From positions 1 to 5,384 of the forward strand of contig JADFVX010000089.1 of assembly GCA_015222755.1 (NCBI GenBank): a stretch of 5,384 nucleotides of DNA. Reading direction: 5' to 3'. Source of the DNA: Pseudomonadota bacterium (GTDB lineage: Bacteria > Desulfobacterota > JADFVX01). Made by a program: the position numbers and the translations under genes. Under the pieces are notes generated by a model. The model had not been told where the DNA came from, searched no databases, and saw only the letters and a list, made by a program, of their open reading frames with translations. Shown here one piece after another: positions 1 through 5,059 of this stretch. Positions within the stretch are counted from its first letter, which is position 1, and every line of letters begins with the position of its first letter.

Positions 1-84
1 GCTATGGACAAAGAGCTCAGGTTTGCTATCCGTGAGGGTGGCCGTACCGTAGGTGCTGGTGTTGTTAGCGAGATAATCGAGTAG
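1..84 (+). CDS. tuf: Elongation factor Tu, C-terminal end (partial)
   Basis: The first 27 codons, in frame from base 1 and ending at TAG (82-84), encode a tail reading MDKELRFAIREGGRTVGAG followed by VVSEIIE. The FAIREGGRTVGAGVV stretch is the hallmark of the last beta-barrel domain (domain 3) of bacterial EF-Tu, the GTPase that carries aminoacyl-tRNA to the ribosomal A site in the cytoplasm. The rest of the gene, including the GTP-binding domain, lies left of the window. Only 16 nt separate its stop from rpsJ, so tuf (normally the last gene of the str operon rpsL-rpsG-fusA-tuf) appears co-transcribed with the S10 genes. A tufA/tufB distinction cannot be made from this fragment. Confidence 0.96.
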   Translation, partial: AMDKELRFAIREGGRTVGAGVVSEIIE

Positions 85-96
85 GAGTGTAGGAAG
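82..96 (+). promoter_or_regulatory. Two tandem SD-like sequences before rpsJ
   Basis: TAGGAG (82-87) overlaps the tuf stop codon, and AGGAAG (91-96) lies just before the rpsJ ATG at 101. The second is at a normal distance (4-6 nt). The first is about 13 nt away, which is long for initiation. Terminating tuf ribosomes stop directly on the first element, so reinitiation on rpsJ (translational coupling) is plausible. That is an inference from spacing only. Confidence 0.5.
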
Positions 97-100
97 CGAG

Positions 101-415
101 ATGGAGAACCAGAAGATTAGAATTAGGCTGCGCGGATATGACCATAAGCTGATCGACCAGTCTGTGATAGAGATAGTTGATACTGCAAAGAGGACAGGCG
201 CAAAGATAGCAGGGCCTATTCCGCTGCCAACAGAGATAAACAAGTACTGTGTTAACCGTTCTCCATTTATCGACAAGAAGTCAAGAGAACAGTTTGAGAT
301 AAGGACCCACAAGAGACTGATTGATATTCTTGAGCCTACACAGCATACGGTAGATGCCCTGATGAAACTTGACCTGTCGGCTGGTGTCGATGTTGAAATA
401 AAGTTAAATCCCTGA
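101..415 (+). CDS. rpsJ: 30S ribosomal protein S10 (uS10, NusE)
   Basis: The 104-residue product matches the usual S10 length of about 100-105. It starts with the family pattern QKIRIRLRGYDHKLID and carries the AKRTGAKIAGPIPLPT segment (29-44), the RSPFIDKKSREQFEIRTHKR block (53-72) and the ending DALMKLDL-AGVDVEIKL. S10 sits in the 30S head. As NusE it also pairs with NusB in antitermination; its long loop (about 45-65) reaches into the head. Where E. coli has His56-Val57, this protein has Phe56-Ile57, and it has a Cys at 50. ATG at 101 is chosen because AGGAA (91-95) ends 5 nt upstream and the N-terminus aligns with E. coli MQNQRIRIRL. It follows tuf by 16 nt and precedes rplC by 33 nt. Identity is certain. 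Confidence 0.98.
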   Translation: MENQKIRIRLRGYDHKLIDQSVIEIVDTAKRTGAKIAGPIPLPTEINKYCVNRSPFIDKKSREQFEIRTHKRLIDILEPTQHTVDALMKLDLSAGVDVEIKLNP

Positions 416-432
416 TCTGTTATTTGGGGATT
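407..432 (+). other. Weak inverted repeat across the rpsJ stop
   Basis: AATCCC (407-412) and GGGATT (427-432) are perfect 6-nt complements separated by a 14-nt loop that holds the rpsJ TGA stop (413-415). The stem is short, half A/T, and not followed by a T-run, so it is not a credible rho-independent terminator. It ends 6 nt before the rplC SD (439-442). It could be chance, or a small hairpin in the widest intergenic gap of the window. Confidence 0.3.
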
Positions 433-448
433 AAGACCGGAGTTTAAA

Positions 449-1084
449 ATGAGTGCGGGTATAATAGGCATAAAAAGAGGAATGACCCAGATAGTCTCTG
501 AAACTGGAGAGATGATCCCTGTAACAGTCGTTGAGGCGCCAACAGGTAGGGTTGTTCAGAGAAAGACTGTCGAGAATGATGGTTATTCTTCGATTCAGGT
601 AGGTGCTGGTGAGAAAAGGGTTGGCCTTTTCAACAAGGCGGAAAAAGGGCATTTTAATAAGGCAAAAGTAAGTCCTGCGCGTTTTCTAAAAGAATTTCGC
701 GTTGAAGACTCGTCTGCATACGAACTGGGACAGGAAGTAGCTCTTGATTCCTTTTCTGCCGGGGACTATGTCGATGTAACTGGTGTCAGCAAAGGTAAGG
801 GTTTTGCCGGTGGTATGAAACGCTGGGGTTTTAAGGGACAAAGAGCCAGCCACGGTGCTGAGAAGGTGCACAGGAAGGTTGGTTCTATTGGTAATGCTAC
901 TTATCCCGGTAAGGTTTTCAAGGGCAAGAAAATGCCTGGGCACCTTGGGGCTGAGCGCGTGACTATACAGAATATTACCGTAGTAGCTGTCAGGCCGGAG
1001 GAAAACCTGATTATGCTTAAAGGAGCTGTTCCTGGGCATGAAAAGGGACTATTAATAATCAATAAGGCTGTTAAAAAGGGTTAA
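449..1084 (+). CDS. rplC: 50S ribosomal protein L3 (uL3)
   Basis: The 211-residue protein has the normal bacterial L3 length. It opens with the signature GIIGIKRGMTQIV (4-16). The central block VDVTGVSKGKGFAGGMKRWG (108-127), then RASHGAEKVHR and GSIGNATYPGKVFKGKKMPG (145-164), forms the extended arm that reaches the peptidyl-transferase centre. L3 is one of the earliest 23S-binding proteins and nucleates 50S assembly. The residue aligned with E. coli Gln150, which PrmB methylates there, is Thr151. The start is supported by GGAG (439-442), 6 nt before ATG, and by the family N-terminus. It lies 33 nt after rpsJ and 5 nt before rplD. Confidence 0.98.
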   Translation: MSAGIIGIKRGMTQIVSETGEMIPVTVVEAPTGRVVQRKTVENDGYSSIQVGAGEKRVGLFNKAEKGHFNKAKVSPARFLKEFRVEDSSAYELGQEVALDSFSAGDYVDVTGVSKGKGFAGGMKRWGFKGQRASHGAEKVHRKVGSIGNATYPGKVFKGKKMPGHLGAERVTIQNITVVAVRPEENLIMLKGAVPGHEKGLLIINKAVKKG

Positions 1085-1089
1085 TCAAA

Positions 1090-1710
1090 GTGGCACAAAT
1101 AGACATTTTAAACCTGGAAAATAAAAAGGTCGGTGAGATTGATCTGCTTGATAAGGTATTCAATGCAGAAGTAAAGCCTCACCTGTTGCACAGCGCAGTG
1201 CGGGTCAATAAATTGGCTTCGCGCGGCGGCAACGCTTCTACAAAGGGACGTTCTGAGGTTGCAGGTGGTGGTTCTAAACCATGGCGTCAGAAGGGAACGG
1301 GCAACGCAAGAGCTGGCACCTCATCATCCCCAATATGGGTAGGTGGTGGTGTGGCCTTTGGTCCGAAGCCGCGAAAGTACAATCTATCACTGAATAAGAA
1401 AGTGCGCAAGGCTGCGCTGGTGTCTGCACTTTCTATGAAGTTTCAGGATAAGGATCTGATCATTCTTGAGGATATTGATCTCAAGGAGGCCAAGACAAAG
1501 CTTTTCAGCTCTATCCTTAAGACTCTTGATCTTGAGAAACCCTTGATTGTGTATAGTGGAGACAACTCAAATCTTGATCTCTCGTCCAGAAATATTGTTG
1601 GTGTTAAGGCTTTAAAGAGCGAAGGCTTGAATGTCTTTGATATTCTCAAGCACAAGACACTCGTAGTGACAAAGGATGCAGTAAGCAAGATTCAGGAGGT
1701 GCTTTCATAA
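1090..1710 (+). CDS. rplD: 50S ribosomal protein L4 (uL4)
   Basis: The 206-residue protein has a globular N-terminal part, the long tunnel loop (about 44-95, with the glycine-rich GGGSKPWRQKGTGNARAG at 59-76 and the GGGVAFGPKPRKY motif just after), and a Rossmann-like C-terminal part (LIILEDIDL, LIVYSG, SRNIVGVKAL, LVVTKDAV). L4 binds 23S rRNA domain I early in assembly, and its loop lines the exit-tunnel constriction. In E. coli it also represses the S10 operon through the leader. The residue matching E. coli Arg67 is Asn72 (codon 1303-1305). GTG at 1090 is chosen because it yields the normal MAQIDILN N-terminus; AAGGG (1076-1080) within the end of rplC is the likely SD, 9 nt away. The last base of its stop is shared with the rplW ATG. 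Confidence 0.98.
   Translation: MAQIDILNLENKKVGEIDLLDKVFNAEVKPHLLHSAVRVNKLASRGGNASTKGRSEVAGGGSKPWRQKGTGNARAGTSSSPIWVGGGVAFGPKPRKYNLSLNKKVRKAALVSALSMKFQDKDLIILEDIDLKEAKTKLFSSILKTLDLEKPLIVYSGDNSNLDLSSRNIVGVKALKSEGLNVFDILKHKTLVVTKDAVSKIQEVLS
1694..1700 (+). promoter_or_regulatory. Strong SD for rplW inside the end of rplD
   Basis: AGGAGGT at 1694-1700 lies within the last codons of rplD, 9 nt before the rplW ATG at 1710. The rplD TAA and the rplW ATG overlap as TAATG (1708-1712). A strong SD buried in the upstream reading frame, together with a one-base stop/start overlap, is the classical arrangement for translational coupling. It would keep L4 and L23 output in step. Confidence 0.75.
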
Positions 1711-2000
1711 TGGCTGATTTAAGGCAGGTGCTGAAGCGCCCCGTTATAACGGAAAAAACTACCCTAATGAGGGAGGCCAACAATGTTGTTTCCTTCGTGG
1801 TAGGTAAGAATGTAAATAAAGTAGAAATTAAGAAGGCCGTAGAAGAAATCCTCAAGGTTTCAGTTGAGGGTGTCCGTACCATAAATGTAGCCGGTAAGGT
1901 GAAGCGTACCGGTCAGAAATTTGGTAAAAGGTCTAATTGGAAGAAAGCATATGTTACCTTGAAAGACGGCGATAGTATAGAAGTCTTTGAGGGTGTATAA
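1710..2000 (+). CDS. rplW: 50S ribosomal protein L23 (uL23)
   Basis: The 96-residue product has the normal bacterial L23 size. It opens with LKRPVITEKTTLM (8-20), the family signature, followed by VVSFVVGKNVNKVEIKKAVE (26-45), VSVEGVRTINVAGKVKRTGQ and the C-terminal WKKAYVTLKDGDSIEVFEGV strand. L23 lies beside the mouth of the exit tunnel. In bacteria it is the docking site for trigger factor and contacts SRP and the Sec translocon. The loop between the two C-terminal strands (about 62-76) reaches towards the tunnel interior. The start is fixed by the AGGAGGT at 1694-1700. It overlaps rplD by one base and precedes rplB by 18 nt. Nothing is odd about it. Confidence 0.98.
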   Translation: MADLRQVLKRPVITEKTTLMREANNVVSFVVGKNVNKVEIKKAVEEILKVSVEGVRTINVAGKVKRTGQKFGKRSNWKKAYVTLKDGDSIEVFEGV

Positions 2001-2018
2001 GTAAGGAGGAAGGCGCTG

Positions 2019-2843
2019 ATGGCCCTTAAAAAGTACAAACCTACATCTCCGGGAATCAGGCACCAAACCTGTCTGCCCTTCGATGAAGTTACAACAACAA
2101 CGCCGGAAAAGAGCCTGCTCAAGCCGGTAAAAAAGAGTGGTGGGCGTAACGCCAACGGAAGAGTGACGAGCCGGCATCAGGGTGGTGGACACAAGAGGCG
2201 CTATCGCGTAATAGATTTCAAAAGGGATAAAGCAGATGTGCCGTCAAAGGTTGCATCTATAGAGTATGACCCTAATCGTTCAGCAAGGATAGCTCTGCTC
2301 CATTATGCTGACGGGGAAAAGCGTTATATCCTCGCTCCTAGGGGTCTTGAGGTCGGCGCTGAGGTTGTGTCTGGCGTTGGGGCTGATATTCAGCCCGGTA
2401 ATGCGCTTCCTATAAGGAATATACCTGTTGGTACGCTTATCCATAATATTGAGATGAAGATAGGTAAGGGTGGGCAGATCGTCCGTAGTGCTGGTACATC
2501 GGCCCAGTTGATGGCTAAAGAAGGAAAGTATGCTCAAGTCAGGCTGCCTTCTACAGAAATGAGGATGATACTTCAGGACTGCTACGCCACTGTTGGTGAA
2601 GTTGGAAATAGTGACCATGCTAATGTGACTATTGGTAAGGCGGGACGCAATAGGTGGCTTGGTAATCGTCCTAAAGTCAGGGGTGTTGCTATGAACCCGG
2701 TAGACCACCCGCATGGTGGTGGTGAAGGAAAGTCCTCCGGTGGTCGTCATCCGGTAACACCTTGGGGTGTTCCGACAAAGGGATATAAGACGCGTAAAAA
2801 CAAGCGTACAGATAGATTTATAGCAAGAAAGCGTAAGAAATAG
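2019..2843 (+). CDS. rplB: 50S ribosomal protein L2 (uL2)
   Basis: The 274-residue product is within one residue of the E. coli protein. It shows the SGGRNANGRVTSRHQGGGHK block (40-59), YRVIDFKR, IEYDPNRSARIALLHY (81-96), the PGNALPIRNIPVGT segment and the C-terminal GVAMNPVDHPHGGGEG (222-237) and HPVTPWG motifs. His230 aligns with the invariant His (229 in mature E. coli L2) near the peptidyl-transferase centre. L2 is needed for 30S-50S association and contributes to bridge B7b. The N-terminal stretch at 13-28 (GIRHQTCLPFDEVTTTT) is less family-like than the rest and contains four Thr encoded by ACA-ACA-ACA-ACG. The start has a near-perfect SD, AAGGAGG (2003-2009), 9 nt from ATG. Spacers are 18 nt on either side. 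Confidence 0.98.
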   Translation: MALKKYKPTSPGIRHQTCLPFDEVTTTTPEKSLLKPVKKSGGRNANGRVTSRHQGGGHKRRYRVIDFKRDKADVPSKVASIEYDPNRSARIALLHYADGEKRYILAPRGLEVGAEVVSGVGADIQPGNALPIRNIPVGTLIHNIEMKIGKGGQIVRSAGTSAQLMAKEGKYAQVRLPSTEMRMILQDCYATVGEVGNSDHANVTIGKAGRNRWLGNRPKVRGVAMNPVDHPHGGGEGKSSGGRHPVTPWGVPTKGYKTRKNKRTDRFIARKRKK

Positions 2844-2861
2844 CAGTCGGAGGATTAAGAC

Positions 2862-3140
2862 GTGGCAAGATCAATAAAAAAAGGACCCTACGTAGAAGGA
2901 AGCCTTGTCAGAAAGGTGAAGGCCCATCAGGAAAGTGGCAGTAAGCAGCTTGTAAAGACCTGGTCAAGGAGGTCGACTATTACACCTGATTTCATTGGAT
3001 TGACCTTTGCCGTCCATAATGGAAGGAAGTTTATCCCTGTGTATATTACAGAAAATATGGTTGGGCATAAGCTGGGTGAATTTGCAGCTACCAGGACCTA
3101 TTATGGTCATGCGGCGAACAGGAAGACTAAGATCAGATAA
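2862..3140 (+). CDS. rpsS: 30S ribosomal protein S19 (uS19)
   Basis: The 92-residue product begins MARSIKKGPYVE, the near-universal S19 N-terminus, and continues with TWSRRSTITPDFIGLTFAVH (33-52), NGRKFIPVYITENMVGHKLG (53-72) and EFAATRTYYGH (73-83). S19 lies at the top of the 30S head, binds with S13 near the A-site tRNA and takes part in intersubunit bridges. The C-terminal tail (YYGHAANRKTKIR) differs from the common FRGH..KK form but keeps the basic character. GTG at 2862 is chosen because it gives the family N-terminus and because GGAGG (2849-2853) lies 8 nt upstream. It follows rplB by 18 nt and precedes rplV by 13 nt. Confidence 0.98.
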   Translation: MARSIKKGPYVEGSLVRKVKAHQESGSKQLVKTWSRRSTITPDFIGLTFAVHNGRKFIPVYITENMVGHKLGEFAATRTYYGHAANRKTKIR

Positions 3141-3144
3141 TTTC

Positions 3145-3159
3145 GGAGTTTAGATGATG
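3145..3159 (+). promoter_or_regulatory. rplV ribosome binding site with two ATGs
   Basis: GGAG (3145-3148) is followed by TTTAG and then two consecutive ATG codons (3154 and 3157) in the same frame. Distances are 5 and 8 nt. The second start gives a protein beginning MEARAT, comparable to E. coli METIAK. The choice changes the product by one Met only. Confidence 0.6.
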
Positions 3160-3492
3160 GAAGCAAGGGCAACACTAAGAAATGTCAGAGTATCGGCAAG
3201 GAAAGCGAGGCTGGTCATAGATACAATTCGCGGTAAAGATGTAAATTCTGCGATAAATGAACTGACTTTTACAGATAAAAAGACCGCTCCCATGGTGACA
3301 AAGCTTGTTCGCTCAGCAGTTGCCAATGCCGAGCAGGCCGGAGTCTCGGATCCTGACAGGTTGTATGTCAAGACCGTCTTCGTTAACGAAGGCCCGACAA
3401 TGAAAAGGTTTATGCCTCGTGCGATGGGAAGAGCAACGAAAATATTGAAAAGATCGAGCCATATAACTGTCATTGTGGCAGAGCGGCTTTAA
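3154..3492 (+). CDS. rplV: 50S ribosomal protein L22 (uL22)
   Basis: The 112 codons (111 if the second ATG is used) encode a standard-length L22: VSARKARLVIDTIRGK (13-28), LVRSAVANAEQ (51-61), VFVNEGPTMKRFMPRAMGRA (75-94) and the terminal SSHITVIVAE strand. The globular domain binds all 23S domains. The beta-hairpin around 80-100 forms the exit-tunnel constriction with L4, where macrolide-resistance and SecM-arrest mutations map in E. coli. The position of E. coli Lys90 holds Met (codon 3424-3426). Two adjacent ATGs compete. With the second (3157), the protein aligns gap-free with E. coli numbering through the conserved core, and the SD GGAG (3145-3148) lies at 8 nt rather than 5. I list the longer form but slightly favour 3157. 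Confidence 0.97.
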   Translation: MMEARATLRNVRVSARKARLVIDTIRGKDVNSAINELTFTDKKTAPMVTKLVRSAVANAEQAGVSDPDRLYVKTVFVNEGPTMKRFMPRAMGRATKILKRSSHITVIVAERL

Positions 3493-3507
3493 TAGGAGGT
3501 TGAATTG
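3493..3507 (+). promoter_or_regulatory. Strong SD serving a TTG start (rpsC)
   Basis: TAGGAGGT (3493-3500) begins immediately after the rplV stop (TAA, 3490-3492) and lies 5 nt, counted from AGGAGG, before TTG at 3505. The TTG is the only start that gives the universal MGQKVNP N-terminus of S3. The strong SD may compensate for the weak start codon. Confidence 0.8.
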
Positions 3508-4158
3508 GGTCAAAAAGTAAACCCCATAAGTCTTAGGCTGGGAATTGTAAAAACATGGGATTCCCGCTGGTATGCTGATAAAGATTATTCCAAGCTTATA
3601 CATGAAGACCGTAAGATCAGGGCTTTTGTGAAAAAGAAGCTTTATCATGCCGGTATCTCCAAGATTGAGATAGAAAGGACGGGCAACAAGCTCCGTGTTA
3701 ATATTAACAGTGCGCGTCCGGGTCTTGTAATTGGTAAAAAGGGTGCGGAAATAGATGCGCTGAAAAATGAGATCAAGGGCTTTACCAGTAAAGAAGTTTT
3801 CGTTAACATAAACGAAATACGCAAGGCGGAAGTAGATGCCCAACTGGTAGCAGAAAATGTCGCATTACAACTGGAAAGAAGGATAGCCCATCGTCGTGCG
3901 ATGAAGAAGGCCGTAGGCTCTGCAATGAAGCTTGGTGCACAGGGAATCAAGATATTCTGCGCCGGCAGGCTTGGCGGACATGAAATGGCTCGACGTGAGT
4001 GGTACAGGGAGGGAAGAGTTCCTCTCCATACTCTGAGGGCAGATATTGATTACGGTTTTACGGAAGCTAAGACTACCTATGGAATCATCGGTGTTAAGGT
4101 TTGGATCTTTAAGGGTGAGATTCTTGATCAAAAGGAAGAAATGAAGGTAGAGGGATAA
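3505..4158 (+). CDS. rpsC: 30S ribosomal protein S3 (uS3)
   Basis: The 217-residue product begins MGQKVNPISLRLGI, the S3 signature, and has a type II KH domain with the GKKG loop at 77-80 (RPGLVIGKKGAEID). The HRRAMKKAV segment (129-137) holds the basic residues matching E. coli Arg131, Arg132 and Lys135, implicated in mRNA unwinding at the entry tunnel. The C-terminal domain carries REWYREGRVPLHTLRADIDY (164-183) and TYGIIGVKVWIFKGEIL (191-207). S3 forms the mRNA entry site with S4 and S5. The usual GGAE motif reads GGHE here (His159). TTG at 3505 is required to give the family N-terminus. Length is near that of Gram-negative homologues (E. coli about 233), with a shorter tail. It lies 12 nt after rplV and 4 nt before rplP. 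Confidence 0.98.
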   Translation: MGQKVNPISLRLGIVKTWDSRWYADKDYSKLIHEDRKIRAFVKKKLYHAGISKIEIERTGNKLRVNINSARPGLVIGKKGAEIDALKNEIKGFTSKEVFVNINEIRKAEVDAQLVAENVALQLERRIAHRRAMKKAVGSAMKLGAQGIKIFCAGRLGGHEMARREWYREGRVPLHTLRADIDYGFTEAKTTYGIIGVKVWIFKGEILDQKEEMKVEG

Positions 4159-4162
4159 GACA

Positions 4163-4576
4163 ATGTTAAGCCCCAAAAAAGTTAAATATAGAAAGCAGAT
4201 GAAGGGAAGGATGAGGGGAACCGCTTTGCGTGGAAGCACCCTCAACTTCGGAGACTTCGGCCTGCAGGCTTCAGAGTGTGGTTGGTTAACTGCTCGCCAG
4301 ATAGAGGCTGCCCGTATTGCTATGACTCGTCATATCAAAAGAGGAGGTAAGGTGTGGATAAGGGTGTTTCCTGCTAAACCTATAACTGCCAAGCCTGCTG
4401 AGACACGTATGGGAAAGGGCAAGGGCTCACCTGAGGGCTGGGTGGCTGTTGTAAAGCCCGGTATGGTGCTGTATGAGATGGAAGGTGTAGATAAGGAAGT
4501 TGCCAAGGAGGCCCTAAGGCTTGCGATGCACAAGCTTCCGATTTCTACCAAGTTTATAGAAAGAGGTGTCAGGTAA
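4163..4576 (+). CDS. rplP: 50S ribosomal protein L16 (uL16)
   Basis: The 137-residue product matches L16: the start MLSPKKVKYRKQMKGRMRG, LTARQIEAARIAMTRHIKRG (42-61), KVWIRVFPAKPITAKPAETR (63-82), MGKGKGSPEGWVAVVKPG (83-100) and the closing LPISTKF. L16 is a late-assembling protein at the A-site tRNA elbow and helps organise the peptidyl-transferase centre. Arg82 aligns with E. coli Arg81, the residue hydroxylated there by RoxA (YcfD); whether a hydroxylase exists here cannot be seen. The SD GAGGG (4150-4154) lies within the end of rpsC, 8 nt from ATG. The TAA overlaps the rpmC ATG by one base (TAATG, 4574-4578). An internal SD-like GAGGAGG at 4341-4347 falls in the KRGGK codons. Confidence 0.98.
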   Translation: MLSPKKVKYRKQMKGRMRGTALRGSTLNFGDFGLQASECGWLTARQIEAARIAMTRHIKRGGKVWIRVFPAKPITAKPAETRMGKGKGSPEGWVAVVKPGMVLYEMEGVDKEVAKEALRLAMHKLPISTKFIERGVR

Positions 4577-4773
4577 TGAAGGTTTCGGAACTTAGAGAAC
4601 TTGGTGCTGAAGGGCTCGAGCAAAAGAGTGTGGAGCTTAAGGAAGAGCTTTTTAACCTCAAATTCCAGCATGCCATTGGCAAACTCGAAAATACGGCCAC
4701 GCTTAAGGTTCTTCGCGGGGATATAGCTAGGATTGAGACGGTCAAAAACGAAAGTACTTCCAAGGAAGGGTAA
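4576..4773 (+). CDS. rpmC: 50S ribosomal protein L29 (uL29)
   Basis: The 65-residue product has typical L29 size and an all-helical hairpin pattern: VSELRELGAEGLEQKSVELK (3-22), then EELFNLKFQHAIGKLENTAT (23-42) and LKVLRGDIARIETV (43-56). LKEELFNL.FQ...G.LEN is the family signature. L29 sits next to L23 at the tunnel exit and contributes to chaperone and SRP docking. GAGG (4563-4566) within the end of rplP is the SD, 9 nt from ATG. The gene overlaps rplP by one base and lies 5 nt before rpsQ, so its translation is probably coupled to rplP. The short polar tail (KNESTSKEG) is ordinary for the family. Confidence 0.97.
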   Translation: MKVSELRELGAEGLEQKSVELKEELFNLKFQHAIGKLENTATLKVLRGDIARIETVKNESTSKEG

Positions 4774-4778
4774 GGAAT

Positions 4779-5036
4779 ATGGCAGAAAAAGGTTTAAAGC
4801 GCTCTCTTAACGGGACAGTCGTTAGTGATAAAATGGATAAGAGTATTGTCGTAAGTGTTGAACGGCAGTTTGCTCATGCCAAGTACAAGAAGCAGATAAA
4901 GCGTACTACAAAGTACAAGGCCCATGATGAGAACAATGCTGCCAAGGTGGGTGACAGGGTAAGTATTCAGGAGTGCCGTCCTTTGAGTAAAGACAAACGC
5001 TGGCTGCTTGAAGAAATAATCGAAAAAGTTGTTTGA
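4779..5036 (+). CDS. rpsQ: 30S ribosomal protein S17 (uS17)
   Basis: The 85-residue product is a normal S17 with an OB fold: LNGTVVSDKMDKSIVVSVER (10-29), a loop with HAKYKKQIKRTTKYKAHDEN (33-52), then KVGDRVSIQECRPLSKDKRW (56-75). The GDRVSIQECRPLSK..RW motif is the family signature. S17 is a primary 16S rRNA binder in the 30S body, needed for early assembly. Two purine stretches could serve as SD: AAGGG (4766-4770) at 8 nt, or AAGGA (4772-4776) at only 2 nt; the first is better placed. It follows rpmC by 5 nt. The stop is TGA, then a 23-nt AT-rich spacer (5037-5059) leads to rplN. Confidence 0.98.
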   Translation: MAEKGLKRSLNGTVVSDKMDKSIVVSVERQFAHAKYKKQIKRTTKYKAHDENNAAKVGDRVSIQECRPLSKDKRWLLEEIIEKVV

Positions 5037-5059
5037 TTTAATTTATTGGAGTTTATAAA

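Noticed and set aside
369..400. TTGACC (369-374) as a possible -35 element of a promoter inside rpsJ
   Set aside because: No acceptable -10 box lies 16-18 nt downstream; the sequence there is GTTGAA-like. TTGACC simply encodes Leu-Asp-Leu context in the conserved MKLDL motif.
1481..1492. Internal SD-like AAGGAGG in rplD, and similar ones in rpsS (about 2965) and rplP (about 4504)
   Set aside because: They are not followed by a start codon at a usable distance, and they are explained by Lys-Glu or Arg-Arg codons (AAG GAG / AGG AGG).
2091..2102. ACA-ACA-ACA-ACG microrepeat in rplB
   Set aside because: It is a run of only four codons giving Thr25-Thr28 in the variable N-terminal region of L2. 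It is too short to call a repeat element.
2999..3021. TTGACC and CATAAT in rpsS as a promoter pair
   Set aside because: The spacing between them is only about 10 nt, far too short, and both fall in conserved coding sequence.
3313..3843. A 176-codon antisense open frame across rplV and rpsC
   Set aside because: It lies opposite two certain ribosomal protein genes, its translation shows no family motif, and it has no separate context. It and the other long minus-strand frames (for example 2280-2750, 3865-4245 and 686-1039) are shadows of the real genes.
5037..5059. AT-rich rpsQ-rplN spacer as a terminator or spc promoter
   Set aside because: The 23 nt contain no inverted repeat and no complete -35/-10 pair. 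They hold only the GGAG SD and an AT-rich spacer.
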